A stretch of 9,555 nt of DNA from a bacterium (GTDB lineage Bacteria; Sumerlaeota; Sumerlaeia; UBA8349): NCBI GenBank assembly GCA_013203855.1, contig JABMPG010000161.1, forward strand, positions 1-9,555, read 5' to 3'. This document shows positions 1-4,587 of the stretch, in pieces. A program made the translations under genes and the position numbers. The notes beneath the pieces are model-generated. The model worked only from the letters and a program-made list of their open reading frames with translations, was not told where the DNA came from and did no database searches. The stretch's first letter is position 1, and every line of letters starts with the position of its first letter.

Positions 1-134
1 ATCTCCGCGAGATCCTTCTCCTTGATCTTTTTCGTCTCGCAAAGGTCGCTCTTCTTCCCTGAAACCGCCCCGCACTTCGGACAGAAGTAAAGACCGACCT
101 CCGGATCCTTCTTCCACTTCCCCTTCAGGCACAT
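1..134 (-). CDS. Small four-cysteine (zinc-ribbon-like) protein, partial
   Basis: The open frame begins at ATG 134-132 and runs off the left edge, so only the first 44 codons are seen. The start is supported by a GGAGG ten bases upstream, inside the end of trkH. The visible peptide is Lys-rich and hydrophilic. It has Cys at residues 2, 18, 21 and 32, with a FCPKCG knuckle (17-22) followed by DLC (30-32), as in small zinc ribbons; there is no signal peptide or membrane segment. The ATG lies one base after the trkH stop, so the two are probably co-transcribed and translationally coupled. Function is unknown. Metal binding is inferred from cysteine spacing alone, because only one clear CxxC is visible and the second half of the protein is missing. 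I place it among uncharacterised short bacterial proteins and give it no symbol. Confidence 0.6.
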   Translation of the reverse strand, partial: MCLKGKWKKDPEVGLYFCPKCGAVSGKKSDLCETKKIKEKDLAE

Positions 135-135
135 G

Positions 136-1614
136 CTATCTCGACCTCCAGAACCGAGGCGCGAACAGAACCAGAATCGCGTACAACTCCAGTCGTCCCA
201 GGACCATCAGAAACGTCAGAAGCAGCTTCGTGGCCGGATTGAAAAAGGCATAATTCTCCACCGCGCCCACCAGTCCCAACCCCGGACCAATGTTGTTCAA
301 AGTCGCCACGACCGCCGTCGCCGCCGTTACCAGATGCTTGTCATCGCCCAGAAGACTCTGACCCTCCAGGAACGTGACCATCAGCGTCCCCATCGCGAAG
401 ATCACCATCCACAGAAAAAAGAAAGTCAGGATCGAAGCCTTCAACTCGTCATCCAGAACTTCCCCCCCCAGTCGAACTTTACGAACCGTTCGCGGGCTGT
501 AGACACGCTCGAGCTGCCCCCAGCCGGCCTTGGCAAGGATGATCCACCGCATCACCTTGATCCCCCCGCCCGTCGAACCCGCGCAACCCCCAACGAACAT
601 CAGCAACACAAGCAGAACCTTCACCGTCCCCGGCCACAGATCGAAATTCGCCGTCGCAAACCCCGTAGTCGTCATCAGAGCCACAACCTGAAAAGCGGAA
701 TCCCGAAGAGCCCGAAAAGGGCTCTCGTAGATCGGCGACCTCCACCAGAGCAGAAACGCGACAAACACAGTCGATCCAGCCAGAATGTACACATAGGTCC
801 GCCACTCCCGGTCCACGAACAGAGCCCGGCGATTCCCTCGAAGCATCGTATAGTACAGCGAAAAGTTGGTTCCCGCCGCGATCATGAAGACAATGGTGAC
901 GATCTCGATCGGCAGGCTCTCATAACCGGCGATGCTCCGCGCATGAGTCGAAAAGCCGCCGGTAGCCAGCGTGGCGAACGTATGGCAGAGAGCGTCGAAA
1001 AAACTCATCCCGCACAACATAAGGAAAAAAGTCTGAGCAACCGTCAGAATACAATACAACTTCCATAGAACCGCCGCTGTATCCTTGACCCGCGGCGTCA
1101 GACTCTCCGTCACCGGGCCAGGCACTTCAGACTTCATCAGCGCACGCCCGCCCGCGCCGAGAAAAGGAAGAATCGCGACGAAAAGAACGATGATCCCCAT
1201 TCCGCCCAGCCAGTGAGTAAAGCACCGCCAGAAGTGCAGGCCCTGAGCCATGGAATCAAAGTCGATCAGAACCGAAGCCCCCGTCGTGGTAAACCCCGAC
1301 ATAGCCTCGAAATAGCAATCCACGAGCGAGGGAAAAGCCCCGGCAAAGTAGAACGGAAGAGCGCCCACCAGCGCCGAGAGAAGCCAGCCCACCCCCACCA
1401 CGGTCGTCGCTTCCCGCCGAAACAGATCCTGCGGTCGCGATCGTCCCACCACAAACATGATACTGCCCGCCACGCCCGAAACGACCATGGCCAGAAGAAT
1501 CGCCAGCTGCGCGCCATCGCGGTAGTACAACGACCAAAGAAGCGAGGGCGTCATGGACGCCGCCACCGTGATGACGAGCAAGCCCAGAAGTTTGAGGACC
1601 ACAAAGTAGTTCAA
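136..1614 (-). CDS. trkH: Potassium uptake channel subunit TrkH/KtrB family
   Basis: This is the ion-conducting subunit of a Trk/Ktr potassium uptake system in the inner membrane. In known systems it works with a cytosolic RCK protein (TrkA or KtrA), which is not in this window. With the start used here it has 492 residues and the four-fold membrane-pore-membrane plan. The four selectivity loops are all present: TTTGAS (109-114), ATGGFS (217-222), TTTGFA (315-320) and NNIGPG (440-445). The family signatures GGCAGSTGGG (342-351) and LGRLE (472-476) are also intact. The start is uncertain. A TGA lies three codons before TTG 1629. TTG 1614 is preferred because AGAGG lies six bases upstream and the protein then begins MNYFVVLK, a usual family start; TTG 1629 would add five residues and has no clear ribosome site. 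It probably heads a two-gene operon with the small Cys protein behind it. Family assignment is secure; which RCK partner it uses is not. Confidence 0.95.
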   Translation of the reverse strand: MNYFVVLKLLGLLVITVAASMTPSLLWSLYYRDGAQLAILLAMVVSGVAGSIMFVVGRSRPQDLFRREATTVVGVGWLLSALVGALPFYFAGAFPSLVDCYFEAMSGFTTTGASVLIDFDSMAQGLHFWRCFTHWLGGMGIIVLFVAILPFLGAGGRALMKSEVPGPVTESLTPRVKDTAAVLWKLYCILTVAQTFFLMLCGMSFFDALCHTFATLATGGFSTHARSIAGYESLPIEIVTIVFMIAAGTNFSLYYTMLRGNRRALFVDREWRTYVYILAGSTVFVAFLLWWRSPIYESPFRALRDSAFQVVALMTTTGFATANFDLWPGTVKVLLVLLMFVGGCAGSTGGGIKVMRWIILAKAGWGQLERVYSPRTVRKVRLGGEVLDDELKASILTFFFLWMVIFAMGTLMVTFLEGQSLLGDDKHLVTAATAVVATLNNIGPGLGLVGAVENYAFFNPATKLLLTFLMVLGRLELYAILVLFAPRFWRSR

Positions 1615-1639
1615 GCCAAGCCTCTTCAACCAGATTCAT

Positions 1640-1669
1640 GGAGCGACAGGCGCTCCCCTGCATAGCAGG
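1640..1669. repeat. Two adjacent small hairpins in the trkH leader
   Basis: Two perfect inverted repeats lie back to back. GGAGCG (1640-1645) pairs with CGCTCC (1651-1656) across a five-base loop, and CCTGC (1657-1661) pairs with GCAGG (1665-1669) across ATA. On the trkH transcript the first would fold GGAGCG, a ribosome-site-like string, into a stem just upstream of the start region. There is no U-run, so neither is a standard terminator. They may be regulatory structure or a copy of a dispersed palindromic element, since CAGGCGCTCC recurs at 1760-1769. Confidence 0.55.
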
Positions 1670-1674
1670 AAGAC

Positions 1675-1704
1675 AATATAGGGTTGGCTCTTGCCTTTCT
1701 TCAA
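1675..1704 (-). promoter_or_regulatory. Probable sigma70-type promoter of trkH
   Basis: Reading the minus strand, TTGAAG (1704-1699) is separated by 18 bases from TATATT (1680-1675). These match the -35 consensus at 4 of 6 positions and the -10 at 5 of 6. Transcription would begin near 1668, about 55 bases before the preferred TTG start, and the leader would carry the 1640-1656 hairpin. It is the best promoter-like pair in this spacer. Assigned by eye only. Confidence 0.5.
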
Positions 1705-1758
1705 GCCATTTCCCTAAAATGCCAACGGGCGGGAAGAAGCGCCACACCGTCCGTGCAA

Positions 1759-1792
1759 GCAGGCGCTCCTGCACCTTGAGCCTTTCGAAGGC
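1759..1792. repeat. Two further short hairpins; second CAGGCGCTCC copy
   Basis: GCAGG (1759-1763) pairs with CCTGC (1768-1772) across CGCT, and GCCTT (1780-1784) pairs with AAGGC (1788-1792) across TCG. The first contains the ten-base string CAGGCGCTCC (1760-1769), identical to 1647-1656 in the trkH leader 113 bases away. Short stems like these can arise by chance, but the exact repeat and the clustering suggest a decayed extragenic palindromic element. No function is assigned. Confidence 0.4.
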
Positions 1793-1800
1793 ACCAAAGC

Positions 1801-1867
1801 CAAGCCACAGGTTGCCCAGGAATAAGCACGGAGGCTCGACAAACAAGCCACAGGCTCGCCCCAGGAA
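1801..1867. repeat. Imperfect direct repeat, period 43 bases
   Basis: CAAGCCACAGG begins at 1801 and again at 1844. The match continues to AGGAA (1801-1822 against 1844-1867) with one mismatch and two single-base gaps, then fades. The two copies are exactly 43 bases apart at their starts. They lie in the gene-free spacer between trkH and the RNase H gene. This looks like a local duplication or two relics of a dispersed repeat; there are no target-site duplications or transposase remnants. Confidence 0.45.
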
Positions 1868-2032
1868 CCCCGTAGCCGTTCGCGAAAATATGGTCAAGTG
1901 CCCAACACCAGGAAACCGCGTACCGGTTCGATAACAAAACCCACCGCAACGAAGAAATGAACAGAAGCCCTCGCAAAAAACGACGGACACCCTCAAATTA
2001 CTGAAATAAACACACCACACAAGGAGCCCCTC

Positions 2033-2752
2033 TTGTCCACAACCGCCCCAAAACCCACAGCAGCCGATATCAAGACGCAGGTTCGCCACCTTCTGTCCCG
2101 AATATCCAGAGAACGAGCCCAGCAAATCTGCCGGGCCCTCGCCAACCATAAGGCAGTCGTCAACATGCTCAGCCAGACCTTTCCCGACGTCCAACCCGCG
2201 GACCTCCAGCGGCTCCTGGCCGAAATCGCCTCCTTGCTCGACACACTTGAGACATGGACCAAACCTGCTCAGGCCGCCCCGGAAACGTCCAAAACCGCCA
2301 CCATTCAAAACGATTTCGCCCCCCTCCAGAATGCCGGGAAAGTCAAAGTCAACATCGACGGCGCCTCCAAAGGAAATCCAGGCCCCGCGTCCTACGGAAT
2401 CGTCTTTTCCGACTTGAACGGCGGGATACTCTGCGAAGCCAACGGGTGCATCGGCCTGGCCACGAACAACGTCGCCGAATACGCCGCCCTGATCCAGGCC
2501 CTGAAAATCCTCGTCGAGAACGGCACGCCCGAGGCTTACTGTTTCTCCGACAGCGCCCTCCTGGTCAATCAGGTCAACGGCAAGTGGAAGATAAAGAACC
2601 CCGGTCTTCAACCACTCGTATCGGAAGCCCAAGCCCTTCGTCTCCGTCTCCCCCGGTTCCAGATCACCCACATCCCCCGCGAACAAAACAAACGTGCCGA
2701 CGAACTCGCCAACCTAGCCCTCAAACAGAACCGAGACGCTTCGGTTCTGTAA
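2033..2752 (+). CDS. rnhA: Ribonuclease HI with helical N-terminal extension
   Basis: This enzyme cleaves the RNA strand of RNA:DNA hybrids in the cytoplasm (R-loops, primer remnants). The start is TTG 2033, fixed by AAGGAG (2021-2026) six bases upstream. Of 239 residues, about 103-230 form an RNase HI domain with all four metal-binding acids: D109 in NIDGASKGNPGP, E149 in NNVAEY, D173 in FSDSALL and D223 in EQNKRADELAN; H213 precedes the last motif. The VNGKWKIKN stretch (181-189) fits the compact RNase HI branch also found in archaea and Bacillus. Residues 1-75 are predicted helical, match no domain I recognise (not the eukaryotic hybrid-binding domain), and join through a P/A/T-rich linker (76-103). 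The coding strand is C-rich and G-poor compared with the Hsp20 genes. The gene stands alone. Catalytic assignment is secure; the role of the extension is unknown. Confidence 0.92.
   Translation: MSTTAPKPTAADIKTQVRHLLSRISRERAQQICRALANHKAVVNMLSQTFPDVQPADLQRLLAEIASLLDTLETWTKPAQAAPETSKTATIQNDFAPLQNAGKVKVNIDGASKGNPGPASYGIVFSDLNGGILCEANGCIGLATNNVAEYAALIQALKILVENGTPEAYCFSDSALLVNQVNGKWKIKNPGLQPLVSEAQALRLRLPRFQITHIPREQNKRADELANLALKQNRDASVL
2725..2750 (+). terminator. 10-bp hairpin at the end of the RNase H gene (atypical terminator?)
   Basis: ACAGAACCGA (2725-2734) and TCGGTTCTGT (2741-2750) are perfect inverted repeats around a six-base loop. The stem lies in the last eight sense codons and takes in the first base of the TAA stop. 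No U-run follows (AATTCACGGG), so it is not a standard intrinsic terminator; it could stabilise the 3' end or act with a factor. The structure is directly visible, the function is inferred. Confidence 0.45.
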
Positions 2753-3026
2753 TTCACGGGCAGCACAGAGCACACTCGGTGCACTCGACGGTCATCCTCC
2801 TCACGAGAGATCTCCATCGTTTCGAATTGACCCACCCATCTCAAAACCGTGTCCCAAAGACACAACCCGCGCCGTCTTTCCCCATCCCCTTGAGGACCGC
2901 ACAGAAGACAGTGCGCATGTCGGGCTGCCCATCACGCCATTGATATCAGTCCACTTACCGCTGTTCTGCTAGGCGGACTCTTCAACGCACGCGGCCCCGT
3001 ATCCCCGATGCCCGCCGATTACGGCG
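2753..3026. other. Gene-free spacer before the Hsp20 operon
   Basis: No frame here has both a ribosome site and a plausible protein. The frame that overlaps the RNase H gene and continues into this stretch is R/P/H-rich and looks like out-of-frame read-through. I looked for CIRCE (TTAGCACTC-N9-GAGTGCTAA) and a sigma32 site and saw neither in good form; a CTTGAGG at 2889-2895 has no matching -10. A TTGACC at 2827-2832 likewise lacks a -10. Confidence 0.55.
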
Positions 3027-3054
3027 CTGGCACAGGCTTTGCATCTGCTATAGA
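3027..3054 (+). promoter_or_regulatory. Probable extended -10 sigma70 promoter of the Hsp20 operon
   Basis: CTGGCA (3027-3032, 4 of 6 to the -35 consensus) is followed after 16 bases by TATAGA (3049-3054), which is preceded by TG plus one base, giving an extended -10. Transcription would start near 3061 and leave a leader of about 60 bases containing the 3065-3084 hairpin and the ribosome site. It does not resemble a sigma32 promoter. Assigned by eye. Confidence 0.45.
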
Positions 3055-3064
3055 CAGAAAAGAA

Positions 3065-3148
3065 GACCGGTAAGAAATCCGGTCACACGCAAAGAACCAG
3101 CGAAAGGAGGCTTGGACAAATGAGAAACACATGGAATTGGGATCCTTT
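3065..3148 (+). promoter_or_regulatory. Hsp20 leader: hairpin and possible ribosome-site masking
   Basis: GACCGG (3065-3070) and CCGGTC (3079-3084) form a perfect six-base stem with an eight-base loop near the 5' end of the predicted leader. The strong ribosome site AAAGGAGG (3103-3110) lies nine bases before the ATG. Its first six bases, AAAGGA (3103-3108), can pair with TCCTTT (3143-3148) inside the coding region, enclosing the start codon in the loop. GC 3100-3101 can extend this pairing with GC 3149-3150 past one bulged base. RNA thermometers are common in bacterial hsp20 leaders, so temperature control is a reasonable hypothesis. It lacks a clear ROSE or fourU signature, and no energy calculation was possible. 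Confidence 0.3.
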
Positions 3149-3593
3149 GCAGGAGATGGAGGACATATACCGAGACTTCCATCGTACCTTCGGCCGGCTC
3201 GGAGCACCCCGCTGGACTTGGCCGTTCGCCAGAACATCTTTCCTTCCGGGGCGTGCCGCGCGGGCCTATCCGCTGCTGAACATGCACGAAGACGCCGACG
3301 CCCTGCACATCGAGGCGCTTGCCCCAGGCGTGGACCCCGACTCGCTCAAGGTCAACATCGTGGGCGATCAGATCTCCATCGCCGGAGAAAAGCGCGACCT
3401 CGGCGACAAGGTCAAACCCGAAGAGTACCACCGCAACGAACGCGCCGTAGGCAGCTTCGTCCGCACGGTCGCACTGCCCATCGCCATTCAGCCGGATAAG
3501 GTGGAGGCGAGATACGAGAACGGCCTCCTGACAGTGAAACTGCCGAAGGCCGAAGAAGCCAGACCCAAACAAATCAGCGTCAAGGTAGGTTGA
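3120..3593 (+). CDS. hsp20: Small heat-shock protein Hsp20, first of a tandem pair
   Basis: This is an ATP-independent holdase chaperone that binds unfolding cytosolic proteins until the DnaK or ClpB machines refold them. It has 157 residues, a usual length. Residues 1-48 are an aromatic-rich N-terminal arm (WNWDPL, RWTWPF). The alpha-crystallin domain runs about 50-145 and ends with the family motif NGLLTVKLPK (134-143), and an I-x-V tail (ISV, 152-154) is available for oligomer contacts. ATG 3120 is supported by AAAGGAGG nine bases upstream. It is followed after 41 bases by a second Hsp20 gene on the same probable transcript, ended by the terminator at 4085-4113. Two different subunits may form mixed oligomers or divide substrates; this is inference. 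The family call is secure, though paralogue-level naming (IbpA, HspA) is not justified. Confidence 0.95.
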   Translation: MRNTWNWDPLQEMEDIYRDFHRTFGRLGAPRWTWPFARTSFLPGRAARAYPLLNMHEDADALHIEALAPGVDPDSLKVNIVGDQISIAGEKRDLGDKVKPEEYHRNERAVGSFVRTVALPIAIQPDKVEARYENGLLTVKLPKAEEARPKQISVKVG

Positions 3594-3634
3594 GCCGCCT
3601 GCCTCACAAGAACCCGAAGCAAAGGAGCATAGCC

Positions 3635-4027
3635 ATGGCTGAGACAACCATTCCCACCAAGGTGGAAGAGAAACAGCAAACGCCCGCCACCCGCGAAGAA
3701 TCCCGCTACTTGGTGCCGCCTGTTGACATATACGAGAACAAGGGCAGCCTCAACGTCGTAGCGGACCTGCCCGGAGTCGGCAAGAACAATGTCACCATCC
3801 GCGTGAACAACAATGTCCTGACCATCCAGGGCAAAGCGCGTCACGGCGTGCCCGGAGAAGAAATCCACGACGAGTTCCAACTCCTCGATTTCTACCGCCA
3901 GTTCCAACTGGACGAAACGGTGAATCAGGAAAAGATCGAAGCCGAGATGAAAAACGGCGTCCTGACCGTTCATCTCCCCAAGGCCGAAAGGACCAAGCCA
4001 AGAGAGATCAAGGTCCAGGTCAGATAA
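3635..4027 (+). CDS. hsp20: Small heat-shock protein Hsp20, second of a tandem pair
   Basis: A second alpha-crystallin chaperone of 130 residues. ATG 3635 is chosen because AAAGGAG (3621-3627) lies seven bases upstream. An in-frame TTG at 3590 overlaps the first gene's stop but would add 15 residues without a ribosome site. A short polar N-terminal arm (1-25, rich in T, E, Q) replaces the aromatic arm of its neighbour. The alpha-crystallin domain spans about 26-118, with DIYENKGSLNVVADLPGV at 31-48 and NGVLTVHLPK at 107-116, and the tail carries I-x-V (IKV, 125-127). Sequence divergence from the first copy is large outside the domain, so this is an old paralogue pair rather than a recent duplication. 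It shares the promoter, probably, and the terminator downstream. The shorter arm suggests different oligomer size or substrates (inference). Confidence 0.95.
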   Translation: MAETTIPTKVEEKQQTPATREESRYLVPPVDIYENKGSLNVVADLPGVGKNNVTIRVNNNVLTIQGKARHGVPGEEIHDEFQLLDFYRQFQLDETVNQEKIEAEMKNGVLTVHLPKAERTKPREIKVQVR

Positions 4028-4084
4028 AAGCCCGCCGGGAAATCCTGCCTCCCCACTCCTCTACGGATCCGCTGAATGGACCAT

Positions 4085-4113
4085 GCAGACCCTCTCGGGT
4101 CTGCTTTCTTTTT
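4085..4113 (+). terminator. Intrinsic terminator of the Hsp20 operon
   Basis: GCAGACCC (4085-4092) pairs perfectly with GGGTCTGC (4097-4104) across TCTC, followed by TTTCTTTTT (4105-4113). An eight-base GC-rich stem plus a T-run 57 bases after the second Hsp20 stop is a textbook Rho-independent terminator. On the minus strand the same stem has a GAGA (GNRA) loop but no U-run, so it would stop the convergent GNAT transcript poorly. Confidence 0.9.
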
Positions 4114-4133
4114 CCCGTTCGTGTTAGCCGAAC

Positions 4134-4571
4134 CTACAACCTCTGAATCATCTGCACAACCCGATCATTCCCGAAGAACCCGCACCCGCGCAAAAAATCG
4201 TTCTCGACCGCACCCGTGGCGCTATAGATATACAGCGCTGAAATATCGTGCTTGACGAGATCCTCCAGCAGAGCCCGCACCAGGTTCGTGCCGATGCCCT
4301 GACGCTGACGATCGGGACGAACGCACATCTCCCGGATGAAGAAGCGCCTATCCCTCGGCCCCCGTTCGACGTGGCCCAGCACAAACCCCTGAACCTGGCC
4401 CTCGGCTTCATAGACGAGACCCAGAAAACCGGGCGTCTCATACAGGTCGCGAATGCGCAGGCCCGCGGTTTCCTCCGTCCAGCCCTCCCCGAAAGCCTCG
4501 CCGTTATACACCGCCATCAGGATCGTCACGACCTCGGGCAGGTCGGTCTTCTCGATAAGACGAATTTCCAT
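4134..4571 (-). CDS. GNAT-family N-acetyltransferase
   Basis: This is an acetyl-CoA-dependent acetyltransferase of unknown substrate, 145 residues, a single GNAT domain and a normal length. The acetyl-CoA loop is visible as QRQGIG (89-94) after the strand IREMCVRP (79-86), which fits the Q/R-x-x-G-x-G/A motif. The N-terminal strand-helix MEIRLIEKTDLPEV is typical, and Y114-Y116 followed by F126 and the GCGFF stretch (129-133) correspond to the C-terminal part of the fold. ATG 4571 is preferred over the adjacent GTG 4574 because GGGAGG (4584-4579) is then eight bases upstream. It is the last gene of the probable cimA-yfhO-hisS unit, 16 bases after hisS, so it is likely co-expressed with it. 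It could act on a protein, amine or antibiotic; the sequence does not say which. Confidence 0.85.
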   Translation of the reverse strand: MEIRLIEKTDLPEVVTILMAVYNGEAFGEGWTEETAGLRIRDLYETPGFLGLVYEAEGQVQGFVLGHVERGPRDRRFFIREMCVRPDRQRQGIGTNLVRALLEDLVKHDISALYIYSATGAVENDFLRGCGFFGNDRVVQMIQRL

Positions 4572-4587
4572 CACACAAACCTCCCGG

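Larger units (their letters stand above)
1705..2020. other. Gene-free divergent spacer
   Basis: The spacer separates divergent trkH and the RNase H gene. The open frames crossing it have no ribosome site, no recognisable domain and unlikely composition, and they continue antisense through real genes, so they are not called. Beyond the hairpins and direct repeats listed separately, nothing coding or RNA-like was recognised. No convincing promoter for the RNase H gene was found, although one must lie here unless transcription comes from elsewhere. Confidence 0.6.

Noticed and set aside
133..1068. 311-codon plus-strand frame antisense to trkH
   Set aside because: Its R/H/Q/P-rich composition is the complement of the membrane-protein codons; no start signal or domain.
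1701..1976. Small minus-strand open frame in the spacer, considered as a gene
   Set aside because: It reads through the direct repeats, has a TTG start without a ribosome site, and no conserved pattern.
1256..2686. 476-codon minus-strand open frame crossing trkH, the spacer and the RNase H gene
   Set aside because: It runs antisense through the RNase H catalytic motifs, out of frame through trkH, and has no ribosome site or recognisable fold.
2761..2800. CACACTCGGTGCACTCG considered as a CIRCE heat-shock operator
   Set aside because: The arms do not match TTAGCACTC-N9-GAGTGCTAA and do not pair well.
2254..2943. 229-codon plus-strand frame overlapping the end of the RNase H gene
   Set aside because: A shifted reading of the RNase H gene that continues into the spacer; composition is R/P/H-rich and no motif is present.
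3590..3634. TTG 3590 as the start of the second Hsp20 gene
   Set aside because: It lacks a ribosome site, whereas ATG 3635 has AAAGGAG seven bases upstream, and the extra 15 residues do not resemble an Hsp20 arm.
4114..4133. GTTCG/CGAAC repeat as a terminator of the GNAT transcript on the minus strand
   Set aside because: Only a five-base stem, with no U-run after it in that direction.
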